Counted from the stretch's first letter, positions 48,933 through 62,750 are shown. The stretch: 64,000 bases of DNA from Siphonodentalium dalli (GCA_032622095.1 CP136063.1:25112987-25176986); one strand, 5' to 3'. The notes: generated by a model not told the origin, from the letters alone. Translations and numbers: made by a program.

Positions 48933-50600
48933 AAAATATCGTGAAATCAAAATGCCCATGCCTAGTGCCTGGATATTTAGTGATGAAATACCTCATCGAA
49001 ACACCAGAAGCTCATCTTTGGTCCATGCCATATGATGGTGCATCGAAGTAATGAATACAGTGATGGGTCATCGAGATCATTTAATGGAACGTTTATTAAG
49101 ATGTCTTGCAAAACTTCCACATGGGGACATTCATTAGCATTATACATCAACCGTTAGTTCACAGAAATTAAAGATCTTCGAATCACAGAAACCCCGCAAT
49201 CTCGAACGAAATCCTTTAATTGTCCATCGAACAAATGTAGTTTCTAGAATTTGCTGGCAAACCGTACAACCATAATAGTCGGATCCACAAGTAGGCCAAT
49301 AACAAGCTTGGAATATAGATACTTCGCAAAAGTTGGAAGTAATAGATAACAATGTTATGCTTGAATTGAGAGAATATTGTGGATTGTTAACTATTTGAAG
49401 AGTCCATAACTGAAATTTACTTCAACTATTGCTCAGGAAGGTATAATATTACAACGTTTAACGACCTGAGTTTTCTGCAGACCTGATTTCATTGTAGTGG
49501 GATATCAAATGTTCCTGTATAAAACATCTGGAAAGAATACTACAAACTTTCCACCCAATAATAATGTACCTCAACATCTCGGTGAGTTGAATTGCCTCTA
49601 CAGCCAAGTCGAACTGTGCATTGGTACGAGAGAGAAATTATTATCAATTTTATCTGGAACATGCCGATACAATTACAGAAATGCAGGCATTTAAAGAAAA
49701 TTTGGTGTGAATATGTTTCTTGTATGACATTTTGATGAGACCGCATAACGCAAGCATGAAAGAACTTCGATAACACATGTGACAAATATGACATAAGTGC
49801 ATAAGTTCTGCACACGAAGATGGGGATCATACACGGAACGAACTTGCAGTATATGCGATGTCCAGAAAACTATCTATGTGGAACTCAAATACACATGTAT
49901 ACCAATTGAACTTATTATATGAGGCTATCTTCCTATCCTAGCTCGATCAAAATCAGCCACGCTTTCACAAATCTTGGGTGTGGAGTCAGTGAGTTGACCT
50001 ATGAGCTGTCCAGAGCTCCACAGCAGTTTCTGTTTTGGTACGAACCTGAACATTTATCTCTAGTCGCTATATATCGCATGTAATATGCAGAGGTCTGGTA
50101 GAAATCCGCCAATGCGATTCTTCTTCGCAGAAGACACATATAGCTCACATCTGAACGCTCTCGTTTGGTAGTCTGCGACAGAGCAATTACTGTCATATAA
50201 TCCCCTGATGCACACACAATATGAACTAGATGTTATTCAAGGACGAGCAATTGTAAATTTTCTCAGTTTCACAAAAGTATACCCTGTGTTTTCGTACATG
50301 TATATTAATAAGAACGAATCACACAAATATTAGCTCCTATTCTTATATTTGGACTTAGTATACACTAGTTATTAAGCTTGTTAACATATATATATATATA
50401 TCCTTTACATGATACATCCGATGTCCATGTGGTGATGGATGTAATCAGCATATATTCAGATTTGGATATTTTCAAATAGGTCAGCATCAGATGAATTTAT
50501 CTACTTTTCATGGTTTCTGTTTCCATTCTCATGAAATCTCGGATATAAGCAGCTACTGTTCGCAAAAGATTCATATTGTATCAGATTGTATCAGCATTCC
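48933..50600. other. Central part of the 6.4-kb element, right, unrecognised
   Basis: No recognisable coding sequence. A short (TA)n run lies at about 50386-50400. Confidence 0.45.
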
Positions 50601-52499
50601 TGGCACTTTTGTCAAGAGGGGAACAAATGTGTTTACCAGTAGTCACTGAAACCCACATTAGGAGCGTTATCAATGAAAACTATCAAATTTGGATGATTTC
50701 TCCATTGTGGTAACCATCTGAGTCACCATCCTGAATTTAGATTCATATGGATAATAATATGTTAATCTAACATATCATGGTTGTCGAATGATTAGATAGT
50801 ATAATTCATTCAAAATAAGGTTGCTAGTAGCCACCGATTTCAAACCGCTGTGAACAATTTAAGAGGCGAGTGTGAAAAATCATCAATTTTTAGAATTTCG
50901 GTCGCCGTTTTGGGAGCCATCTTGGATTTTGAGGTCCAAATTGCACCGCCAAGAGGAAGTGTGATCCAATGGTATTATTGGTCGCGAAACATAATCATTT
51001 CACTATCTAAATTTTCCTGCCAGACTCAATGCCAACTCTGAAATTGTTCATGGTTGCCGTTTTGATGATTTCATCTCATTTTCGTCGTTTCATTCTCTAG
51101 AATTCTTCAGTATAAACAGCCCTTGTTCACAAACTATTCATATTGTTTCATATCTCCATGTTATTACACCAACACGGGGCAAATATATTCACCTATATTC
51201 ACTAAATCGCACATTAGGAGTGATATCAAAGAAAATTTGACAAATGTTAGTGATTTATCAATTTTGGCAACCGTTTTGGTCGCCATCTTGAATAAAGATG
51301 CACTTTTTTGGTTGTAATTATATGGCAATCTATATGTTTAAACCTGTTGCAAATGTTTGTCATCAAATTCAGCTATTTTCTGGCTAACACTTGGCTTGAA
51401 TTACAAAATCGATATTTGGTAAAATTTCATAGCATATTTATGAATTCTCATTTTGACGACATTTTGTAGGAATAAGACCCAAAGTATGACAAATTATCAT
51501 GTTCAAATGGTTAGGTATTCAAATGTATTTAAAATTAAGTTGCTATTACCCACCGATTTCAAACAACCGTGAATGTTTTAAGAGACATGTGTGAAAATTC
51601 ATCATTTTCCCGAACTTCGGTCGCCAGTTTGGCGGCCATCTTGGTTAAATGTGGTCAATTTTTCTATCAAAGTGAAGCCTGTTATCATAGTATCACAACA
51701 GTAGAGAAATATTATATTTCCTACCATACATTCACTACTAGCTATTAATCAAACTGATTCAGTGCCTACTCTGAAATGTTGGATGGCGGCCATCTTGATG
51801 ACGTCATAAATCCACCCAGTCGCGACCCCCAGGTGTCTAACATTTGTTTTCTGGTGCCCCAGATATCAAGCAACATCATGAGCATAGTGGCTATATTTCT
51901 TCACAAAATGCACACGGGAGCCAAAAAATGGACATAAGAGCCTCTACTAGTAGCCCGCGCCAAAGGATTTAGTCATGCAAAGAGTAAAATCCAAGATGGC
52001 TGCTGGCAGCCATGTTTTTTGGCCGAACGACCCCAAAATCGCATCTACATGTCATTATTAACATCCATGACAAATTTTATGATGATCAGACGAACAGTAC
52101 GACCTGTAGCCCGCGCCAATGGATTGAATCTTGAAATCCAAGATGGCTGCCAGCGGCCATGTTTTTTGGCCGTATGACCCCAAAATGACTCGTTCCCATC
52201 TACATGTCAATGTCAACATTCATGACAAATTTCATAAAAATCAGACCAAAGGTACGACCTGTAGCCCGCGCCAAAGGAAATTGTTGACGGACACACGCAC
52301 ACACGGACACACGGACGACGGACGCCAAACCATGGCAATAGCTCAAACTTACAAAAGTAAGTTGAGCTAAAAAGCGCAGACTGCGCAGTAAGCTTTTCTC
52401 GAACCAGTGCGCGGTAGATTCTACCACTCCAATAAAACGTTAAAATGGCCTTGCAAATTCCTAACTGAAGACCTTCTACTACTACATTTCATTAATGTT

Positions 52500-52645
52500 T
52501 TGGGACATGACAATCTGCGGGATGGGATGGGATATGGGACAAAACGGGAGTGACTAAAATGCAGAATGGGACGATGGGACGGGACGGTATGGGACGGTAT
52601 TGGGACGGTATGGGACGGTATTTGGGACGGTATTGGGACGGTATT
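52500..52645 (+). repeat. GGGACGGTAT minisatellite at the satellite border
   Basis: Degenerate head-to-tail copies of 'gggacggtat(t)', a motif also present inside every 375-bp satellite monomer. It probably represents an amplified fragment of the monomer. Confidence 0.85.
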
Positions 52646-53815
52646 AGAAAACCGGCTGTTTATCAATAATACAGCGTGTAGCGGCATCAAAATGGTTATA
52701 TATAGTCGGCATTAACATTGCGTACATGGAGCAACAATTTAATAGTCTCATTCGCCAACACAAAGCTCATATTATCGGCTAAAAATAGACACGACGGAAA
52801 TAGGCGATTACGGTCAAACGCAGAACGAAAATGTAAACACCAAATCACCCCATACATTCATATTTCCCTGTCCCACGGTGATATTTTTGCATAAAATGTT
52901 AGATTAACATCTTTTCGACATCACTGTAGCATTTTATTGACCATAATCAAGATGAAAACAACTTTTTTCGTCGATGGGACGGAAGCGAAATTGCAGAACG
53001 AAAATGTAAACAAACACCAAATCATCCCATGCATTCACATTTCCCCGTCCCGCGGCGATATTTTTACATCAAATGTTAGATTAACATCTTCTCGACATCA
53101 TTGTAGCATTTTAATGACCATAATCAAGATTAAAACATGTTTTTATTCGCTGATGGGACGGAACGGAAGCGGTATTAAAGCGCAGAACAACCGTAGGAAA
53201 TTGCAGAACGAAAATGTAAACAAACACCAAATCACCCCATGCATTCACATTTCACCATCCCGCGGCGATATTTTTACATAAAATGTTAGATTAATATCTT
53301 CTCGACATCATTGTAACATTTTATTGACCATAATCAAGATGAAAACATGTTTTTTTTCGCTGATGGGACGGATGAAAACAACTTTTTTCGTCGATGGGAC
53401 GGAAGCGAAATTGCAGAACGAAAATGTAAACAAACACCAAATCACCCCATGCATTAACATTTCCCCGTCCCGCGGCGATATTTTTACATAAAATGTTAGA
53501 TTAATATCTTCTCGACATCATTGTAACATTTTATTGACCATAATCAAGATGAAAACATGTTTTTTTTCGCTGATGGGACGGATGAAAACAACTTTTTTCG
53601 TCGATGGGACGGAAGCGAAATTGCAGAACGAAAATGTAAACAAACACCAAATCACCCCATGCATTAACATTTCCCCGTCCCGCGGCGATATTTTTACATA
53701 AAATGTTAGATTAATATCTTCTCGACATCATTGTAACATTTTATTGACCATAATCAAGATGAAAACATGTTTTTTTTCGCTGATGGGACGGTATGAGATA
53801 GGATGGGACGGTATT
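52646..53815 (+). repeat. Left edge of the satellite: diverged, shorter units
   Basis: Satellite-related segments have irregular spacing, settling to a 210-bp period (for example 53371 and 53581). They lack the 'cagcatgtagcagcaccaaa' half found in the regular 375-bp monomers. Divergence is highest near 52.7-53.0 kb. Confidence 0.85.
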
Positions 53816-56800
53816 AGAAAACGCAGAACAGCTAAGATAGACCCCTAAACTTGCTGTTTATCAATAATACAGCATGTAGCAGCACCAAAATGGCTCTATA
53901 TGGTCATCAGTGCAGCATTTTATTGGTGGTCCCATTTTATTGACCATAATCAAGATGAAAACATGTTTTTTTTCGCTGATGGGACGGAAGCGAAATTGCA
54001 GAACGAAAATGTAAACAAACACCAAATCACCCCATGCATTCACATTTCCCCGTCCCGCGGCGATATTTTTACATAAAATGTTAGATTAATATCTTCTCGA
54101 CATCATTGTAACATTTTATTGACCATTATCAAGATGAAAACATGTTTTTTTTCGCTGATGGGACGGTATTAGATAGGATGGGACGGTATTAGAAAACGCA
54201 GAACAGCTAAGATAGACCCCTAAACTTGCTGTTTATCAATAATACAGCATGTAGCAGCACCAAAATGGCTCTATATGGTCATCAGTGCAGCATTTTATTG
54301 GTGGTCCCATTTTATTGACCATAATCAAGATGAAAACATGTTTTTTTTCGCTGATGGGACGGAAGCGAAATTGCAGAACGAAAATGTAAACAAACACCAA
54401 ATCACCCCATGCATTCACATTTCCCCGTCCCGCGGCGATATTTTTACATAAAATGTTAGATTAATATCTTCTCGACATCATTGTAACATTTTATTGACCA
54501 TAATCAAGATGAAAACATGTTTTTTTTCGCTGATGGGACGGAAGCGAAATTGCAGAACGGGATGGGACGGTATTAGATAGGATGGGACGGTATTAGAAAA
54601 CGCAGAACAGCTAAGATAGACCCCTAAACTTGCTGTTTAGCAATAATACAGCATGTAGCAGCACCAAAATGGCTCTATATGGTCATCAGTGCAGCATTTT
54701 ATTGGTGGTCCCATTTTATTGACCATAATCAAGATGAAAACATGTTTTTTTTCGTTGATGGGACGGAAGCGAAATTGCAGAACGAAAATGTAAACAAACA
54801 CCAAATCACCCCATGCATTCACATTTCCCCGTCCCGCGGCGATATTTTTACATAAAATGTTAGATTAATATCTTCTCGACATCATTGTAACATTTTATTG
54901 ACCATAATCAAGATGAAAACATGTTTTTTTTCGCTGATGGGACGGTATTAGATAGGATGGGACGGTATTAGAAAACGCAGAACAGCTAAGATAGACCCCT
55001 AAACTTGCTGTTTATCAATAATACAGCATGTAGCAGCACCAAAATGGCTCTATATGGTCATCAGTGCAGCATTTTATTGGTGGTCCCATTTTATTGACCA
55101 TAATCAAGATGAAAACATGTTTTTTTTCGCTGATGGGACGGAAGCGAAATTGCAGAACGAAAATGTAAACAAACACCAAATCACCCCATGCATTCACATT
55201 TCCCCGTCCCGCGGCGATATTTTTACATAAAATGTTAGATTAATATCTTCTCGACATCATTGTAACATTTTATTGACCATAATCAAGATGAAAACATGTT
55301 TTTTTTCGCCGATGGGACGGTATGAGATAGGATGGGACGGTATTAGAAAACGCAGAACAGCTAAGATAGACCCCTAAACTTGCTGTTTATCAATAATACA
55401 GCATGTAGCAGCACCAAAATGGCTCTATATGGTCATCAGTGCAGCATTTTATTGGTGGTCCCATTTTTTTGACCATAATCAAGATGAAAACATGTTTTTT
55501 TTCGCTGATGGGACGGAAGCGAAATTGCAGAACGAAAATGTAAACAAACACCAAATCACCCCATGCATTCACATTTCCCCGTCCCGCGGCGATATTTTTA
55601 CATAAAATGTTAGATTAATATCTTCTCGACATCATTGTAACATTTTATTGACCATAATCAAGATGAAAACATGTTTTTTTTCGCTGATGGGACGGTATTA
55701 GATAGGATGGGACGGTATTAGAAAACGCAGAACAGCTAAGATAGACCCCTAAACTTGCTGTTTATCAATAATACAGCATGTAGCAGCACCAAAATGGCTC
55801 TATATGGTCATCAGTGCAGCATTTTATTGGTGGTCCCATTTTATTGACCATAATCAAGATGAAAACATGTTTTTTTTCGCTGATGGGACGGAAGCGAAAT
55901 TGCAGAACGAAAATGTAAACAAACACCAAATCACCCCATGCATTCACATTTCCCCGTCCCGCGGCGATATTTTTACATAAAATGTTAGATTAATATCTTC
56001 TCGACATCATTGTAACATTTTATTGACCATAATCAAGATGAAAACATGTTTTTTTTCGCTGATGGGACGGTATTAGATAGGATGGGACGGTATTAGAAAA
56101 CGCAGAACAGCTAAGATAGACCCCTAAACTTGCTGTTTATCAATAATACAGCATGTAGCAGCACCAAAATGGCTCTATATGGTCATCAGTGCAGCATTTT
56201 ATTGGTGGTCCCATTTTATTGACCATAATCAAGATGAAAACATGTTTTTTTTCGCTGATGGGACGGAAGCGAAATTGCAGAACGAAAATGTAAACAAACA
56301 CCAAATCACCCCATGCATTCACATTTCCCCGTCCCGCGGCGATATTTTTACATAAAATGTTAGATTAATATCTTCTCGACATCATTGTAACATTTTATTG
56401 ACCATAATCAAGATGAAAACATGTTTTTTTTCGCTGATGGGACGGTATTAGATAGGATGGGACGGTATTAGAAAACGCAGAACAGCTAAGATAGACCCCT
56501 AAACTTGCTGTTTATCAATAATACAGCATGTAGCAGCACCAAAATGGCTCTATATGGTCATCAGTGCAGCATTTTATTGGTGGTCCCATTTTATTGACCA
56601 TAATCAAGATGAAAACATGTTTTTTTTCGCTGATGGCACGGAAGCGAAATTGCAGAACGAAAATGTAAACAAACACCAAATCACCCCATGCATTCACATT
56701 TCCCCGTCCCGCGGCGATATTTTTACATAAAATGTTAGATTAATATCTTCTCGACATCATTGTAACTTTCTCATGACTTAATAAACATTGATTTTAATGA

Positions 56801-59800
56801 AATGATTAATAATATATCTGAAGGTCCCAGTTAGCCAAGGTCCCAGATAGCCAAGGTCCCAGTTAGCCAGAAGGTCCCAGTTAGCCAAGGTCCCAGTTAG
56901 CCTGACTTGAGGTCCCAGTTAGCCAAGGTCCCAGTTAGCCAAGGTCCCAGTTAGCTGGATACCTTAGATAGGATGGGACGGTATTAGAAAACGCAGAACA
57001 GCTAAGATAGACCCCTAAACTTGCTGTTAAGCAATAATACAGCATGTAGCAGCACCAAAATGGCTCTATATGGTCATCAGTGCAGCATTTTATTGGTGGT
57101 CCCATTTTATTGACCATAATCAAGATGAAAACATGTTTTTTTTCGCTGATGGGACGGAAGCGAAATTGCAGAACGAAAATGTAAACAAACACCAAATCAC
57201 CCCATGCATTCACATTTCCCCGTCCCGCGGCGATATTTTTACATAAAATGTTAGATTAATATCTTCTCGACATCATTGTAACATTTTATTGACCATAATC
57301 AAGATGAAAACATGTTTTTTTTCGCTGATGGGACGGTATTAGATAGGATGGGACGGTATTAGAAAACGCAGAACAGCTAAGATAGACCCCTAAACTTGCT
57401 GTTTATCAATAATACAGCATGTAGCAGCACCAAAATGGCTCTATATGGTCATCAGTGCAGCATTTTATTGGTGGTCCCATTTTATTGACCATAATCAAGA
57501 TGAAAACATGTTTTTTTTCGCTGATGGGACGGAAGCGAAATTGCAGAACGAAAATGTAAACAAACACCAAATCACCCCATGCATTCACATTTCCCCGTCC
57601 CGCGGCGATATTTTTACATAAAATGTTAGATTAATATCTTCTCGACATCATTGTAACATTTTATTGACCATAATCAAGATGAAAACATGTTTTTTTTCGC
57701 TGATGGGACGGTATTAGATAGGATGGGACGGTATTAGAAAACGCAGAACAGCTAAGATAGACCCCTAAACTTGCTGTTTATCAATAATACAGCATGTAGC
57801 AGCACCAAAAATGGCTCTATATGGTCATCAGTGCAGCATTTTATTGGTGGTCCCATTTTATTGACCATAATCAAGATGAAAACATGTTTTTTTTCGCTGA
57901 TGGCACGGAAGCGAAATTGCAGAACGAAAATGTAAACAAACACCAAATCACCCCATGCATTCACATTTCCCCGTCCCGCGGCGATATTTTTACATAAAAT
58001 GTTAGATTAATATCTTCTCGACATCATTGTAACTTTCTCATGACTTAATAAACATTGATTTTAATGAAATGATTAATAATATATCTGAAGGTCCCAGTTA
58101 GCCAAGGTCCCAGATAGCCAAGGTCCCAGTTAGCCAGAAGGTCCCAGTTAGCCAAGGTCCCAGTTAGCCTGACTTGAGGTCCCAGTTAGCCAAGGTCCCA
58201 GTTAGCCAAGGTCCCAGTTAGCTGGATACCTTAGATAGGATGGGACGGTATTAGAAAACGCAGAACAGCTAAGATAGACCCCTAAACTTGCTGTTAAGCA
58301 ATAATACAGCATGTAGCAGCACCAAAATGGCTCTATATGGTCATCAGTGCAGCATTTTATTGGTGGTCCCATTTTATTGACCATAATCAAGATGAAAACA
58401 TGTTTTTTTTCGCTGATGGGACGGAAGCGAAATTGCAGAACGAAAATGTAAACAAACACCAAATCACCCCATGCATTCACATTTCCCCGTCCCGCGGCGA
58501 TATTTTTACATAAAATGTTAGATTAATATCTTCTCGACATCATTGTAACATTTTATTGACCATAATCAAGATGAAAACATGTTTTTTTTCGCTGATGGGA
58601 CGGTATTAGATAGGATGGGACGGTATTAGAAAACGCAGAACAGCTAAGATAGACCCCTAAACTTGCTGTTTATCAATAATACAGCATGTAGCAGCACCAA
58701 AATGGCTCTATATGGTCATCAGTGCAGCATTTTATTGGTGGTCCCATTTTATTGACCATAATCAAGATGAAAACATGTTTTTTTTCGCTGATGGGACGGA
58801 AGCGAAATTGCAGAACGAAAATGTAAACAAACACCAAATCACCCCATGCATTCACATTTCCCCGTCCCGCGGCGATATTTTTACATAAAATGTTAGATTA
58901 ATATCTTCTCGACATCATTGTAACATTTTATTGACCATAATCAAGATGAAAACATGTTTTTTTTCGCTGATGGGACGGTATTAGATAGGATGGGACGGTA
59001 TTAGAAAACGCAGAACAGCTAAGATAGACCCCTAAACTTGCTGTTTATCAATAATACAGCATGTAGCAGCACCAAAAATGGCTCTATATGGTCATCAGTG
59101 CAGCATTTTATTGGTGGTCCCATTTTATTGACCATAATCAAGATGAAAACATGTTTTTTTTCGCTGATGGCACGGAAGCGAAATTGCAGAACGAAAATGT
59201 AAACAAACACCAAATCACCCCATGCATTCACATTTCCCCGTCCCGCGGCGATATTTTTACATAAAATGTTAGATTAATATCTTCTCGACATCATTGTAAC
59301 TTTCTCATGACTTAATAAACATTGATTTTAATGAAATGATTAATAATATATCTGAAGGTCCCAATTAGCCAAGGTCCCAGATAGCCAAGGTCCCAGTTAG
59401 CCAGAAGGTCCCAGTTAGCCAAGGTCCCAGTTAGCCTGACTTGAGGTCCCAGTTAGCAAAGGTCCCAGTTAGCCAAGGTCCCAGTTAGCTGGATACCTTA
59501 GATAGGATGGGACGGTATTAGAAAACGCAGAACAGCTAAGATAGACCCCTAAACTTGCTGTTAAGCAATAATACAGCATGTAGCAGCACCAAAATGGCTC
59601 TATATGGTCATCAGTGCAGCATTTTATTGGTGGTCCCATTTTATTGACCATAATCAAGATGAAAACATGTTTTTTTTCGCTGATGGGACGGAAGCGAAAT
59701 TGCAGAACGAAAATGTAAACAAACACCAAATCACCCCATGCATTCACATTTCCCCGTCCCGCGGCGATATTTTTACCTAAAATGTTAGATTAATATCTTC

Positions 59801-62750
59801 TCGACATCAATGTAACATTTTATTGACCATAATCAAGATGAAAACATGTTTTTTTTCGCTGATGGGACGGTATTAGATAGGATGGGACGGTATTAGAAAA
59901 CGCAGAACAGCTAAGATAGACCCCTAAACTTGCTGTTTATCAATAATACAGCATGTAGCAGCACCAAAATGGCTCTATATGGTCATCAGTGCAGCATTTT
60001 ATTGGTGGTCCCATTTTATTGACCATAATCAAGATGAAAACATGTTTTTTTTCGCTGATGGGACGGAAGCGAAATTGCAGAACGAAAATGTAAACAAACA
60101 CCAAATCACCCCATGCATTCACATTTCCCCGTCCCGCGGCGATATTTTTACATAAAATGTTAGATTAATATCTTCTCGACATCATTGTAACATTTTATTG
60201 ACCATAATCAAGATGAAAACATGTTTTTTTTCGCTGATGGGACGGAAGCGAAATTGCAGAACGGGATGGGACGGTATTAGATAGGATGGGACGGTATTAG
60301 AAAACGCAGAACAGCTAAGATAGACCCCTAAACTTGCTGTTTAGCAATAATACAGCATGTAGCAGCACCAAAATGGCTCTATATGGTCATCAGTGCAGCA
60401 TTTTATTGGTGGTCCCATTTTATTGACCATAATCAAGATGAAAACATGTTTTTTTTCGCTGATGGGACGGAAGCGAAATTGCAGAACGAAAATGTAAACA
60501 AACACCAAATCACCCCATGCATTCACATTTCCCCGTCCCGCGGCGATATTTTTACATAAAATGTTAGATTAATATCTTCTCGACATCATTGTAACATTTT
60601 ATTGACCATAATCAAGATGAAAACATGTTTTTTTTCGCTGATGGGACGGTATTAGATAGGATGGGACGGTATTAGAAAACGCAGAACAGCTAAGATAGAC
60701 CCCTAAACTTGCTGTTTATCAATAATACAGCATGTAGCAGCACCAAAATGGCTCTATATGGTCATCAGTGCAGCATTTTATTGGTGGTCCCATTTTATTG
60801 ACCATAATCAAGATGAAAACATGTTTTTTTTCGCTGATGGGACGGAAGCGAAATTGCAGAACGAAAATGTAAACAAACACCAAATCACCCCATGCATTCA
60901 CATTTCCCCGTCCCGCGGCGATATTTTTACATAAAATGTTAGATTAATATCTTCTCGACATCATTGTAACATTTTATTGACCATAATCAAGATGAAAACA
61001 TGTTTTTTTTCGCTGATGGGACGGTATTAGATAGGATGGGACGGTATTAGAAAACGCAGAACAGCTAAGATAGACCCCTAAACTTGCTGTTTATCAATAA
61101 TACAGCATGTAGCAGCACCAAAATGGCTCTATATGGTCATCAGTGCAGCATTTTATTGGTGGTCCCATTTTATTGACCATAATCAAGATGAAAACATGTT
61201 TTTTTTCGCTGATGGGACGGAAGCGAAATTGCAGAACGAAAATGTAAACAAACACCAAATCACCCCATGCATTCACATTTCCCCGTCCCGCGGCGATATT
61301 TTTACATAAAATGTTAGATTAATATCTTCTCGACATCATTGTAACATTTTATTGACCATAATCAAGATGAAAACATGTTTTTTTTCGCCGATGGGACGGT
61401 ATGAGATAGGATGGGACGGTATTAGAAAACGCAGAACAGCTAAGATAGACCCCTAAACTTGCTGTTTATCAATAATACAGCATGTAGCAGCACCAAAATG
61501 GCTCTATATGGTCATCAGTGCAGCATTTTATTGGTGGTCCCATTTTATTGACCATAATCAAGATGAAAACATGTTTTTTTTCGCTGATGGGACGGAAGCG
61601 AAATTGCAGAACGAAAATGTAAACAAACACCAAATCACCCCATGCATTCACATTTCCCCGTCCCGCGGCGATATTTTTACATAAAATTTTAGATTAATAT
61701 CTTCTCGACATCATTGTAACATTTTATTGACCATAATCAAGATGAAAACATGTTTTTTTTTCGCTGATGGGACGGTATGAGATAGGATGGGACGGTATTA
61801 GAAAACGCAGAACAGCTAAGATAGACCCCTAAACTTGCTGTTTATCAATAATACAGCATGTAGCAGCACCAAAATGGCTCTATATGGTCATCAGTGCAGC
61901 ATTTTATTGGTGGTCCCATTTTATTGACCATAATCAAGATGAAAACATGTTTTTTTTCGCTGATGGGACGGAAGCGAAATTGCAGAACGAAAATGTAAAC
62001 AAACACCAAATCACCCCATGCATTCACATTTCCCCGTCCCGCGGCGATATTTTTACATAAAATGTTAGATTAATATCTTCTCGACATCATTGTAACATTT
62101 TATTGACCATAATCAAGATGAAAACATGTTTTTTTTTCGCTGATGGGACGGTATTAGATAGGATGGGACGGTATTAGAAAACGCAGAACAGCTAAGATAG
62201 ACCCCTAAACTTGCTGTTTATCAATAATACAGCATGTAGCAGCACCAAAATGGCTCTATATGGTCATCAGTGCAGCATTTTATTGGTGGTCCCATTTTAT
62301 TGACCATAATCAAGATGAAAACATGTTTTTTTTCGCTGATGGGACGGAAGCGAAATTGCAGAACGAAAATGTAAACAAACACCAAATCACCCCATGCATT
62401 CACATTTCCCCGTCCCGCGGCGATATTTTTACATAAAATGTTAGATTAATATCTTCTCGACATCATTGTAACATTTTATTGACCATAATCAAGATGAAAA
62501 CATGTTTTTTTTCGCTGATGGGACGGAAGCGAAATTGCAGAACGGGATGGGACGGTATTAGATAGAATGGGACGGTATTAGAAAACGCAGAACAGCTAAG
62601 ATAGACCCCTAAACTTGCTGTTTAGCAATAATACAGCATGTAGCAGCACCAAAATGGCTCTATATGGTCATCAGTGCGGCATTTTATTGGTGGTCCCATT
62701 TTATTGACCATAATCAAGATGAAAACATGTTTTTTTTCGCTGATGGGACG
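53816..62750 (+). repeat. Satellite array, 375-bp monomer with higher-order structure
   Basis: Successive monomers are spaced 375-376 bases, with 404-base variants (29 extra bases) near 54.5, 60.2 and 62.5 kb and 516-base variants at 56.7-57.2, 58.0-58.5 and 59.2-59.7 kb. Each monomer has an internal duplication: 'attgaccataatcaagatg' occurs twice, 177 and 198 bases apart. The conserved 60-codon minus-strand frame starting MNAWGDLV is present in every unit only because the DNA is homogenised. There are about 22 full units. Confidence 0.97.
56767..60565 (+). repeat. Three copies of a 1267-bp higher-order repeat (516+375+376)
   Basis: A ~199-base block replacing 58 bases of a monomer begins at 56767, 58034 and 59301, exactly 1267 apart. 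It contains about eight copies of 'aaggtcccagttagcc'. Linked single-base variants ('gatggcacgg' and an extra A in 'accaaaaatgg') recur with the same spacing, so three-monomer blocks were copied as units. Confidence 0.93.

Larger units (their letters stand above)
45516..51949. mobile_element. 6.4-kb inverted-repeat element nested in the tandem core
   Basis: The element begins TAGTAGAGGCTCTTA and ends TAAGAGCCTCTACTA. It is flanked by GTA on both sides (45513-45515, 51950-51952), cutting a core repeat exactly inside 'cctgtagcccg'. Inverted arms extend at least 450 bases at good similarity (for example ATGACGTCATCAAGATGGCC near 45650 against its complement near 51790). Weaker similarity continues to about 47.0 and 50.6 kb as roughly four ~345-bp tandem units per arm, each with an AAGATGGC-type motif. 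The 3-bp duplication would suit a PIF/Harbinger-type mechanism. No transposase was recognised in the centre. Confidence 0.78.
42445..52369 (+). mobile_element. Pearl/Helentron-like element with ~162-bp tandem core, carrying a nested insertion
   Basis: The left end TAGCTCAACTTA (42445-42456) is inverted at the right end TAAGTTGAGCTA (52358-52369). The right end also pairs with 52339-52351 as a terminal hairpin. Between them is a tandem core (42540-45515 and 51950-52280), then a (CGGACACA)-type microsatellite (52285-52325), then the hairpin. Known bivalve 'pearl' elements, related to non-autonomous Helentrons, have this order: arm, ~160-bp core repeats, ACGG microsatellite, arm. No protein is encoded. 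Excluding the 6.4-kb insertion at 45516-51949, the element is about 3.5 kb. The family assignment rests on recalled architecture, not a search. Confidence 0.75.

Noticed and set aside
48314-48959. Repeated 61-codon minus-strand frames
   Set aside because: They are by-products of the 191-bp tandem repeat, present once per unit with no independent support.
53861-62403. About 22 conserved 60-92-codon minus-strand open frames (MNAWGDLV...)
   Set aside because: They lie one per 375-bp satellite monomer; conservation follows DNA homogenisation. Frame-changing indels (the extra A at about 57809 and 59076) are tolerated, and no domain is visible.
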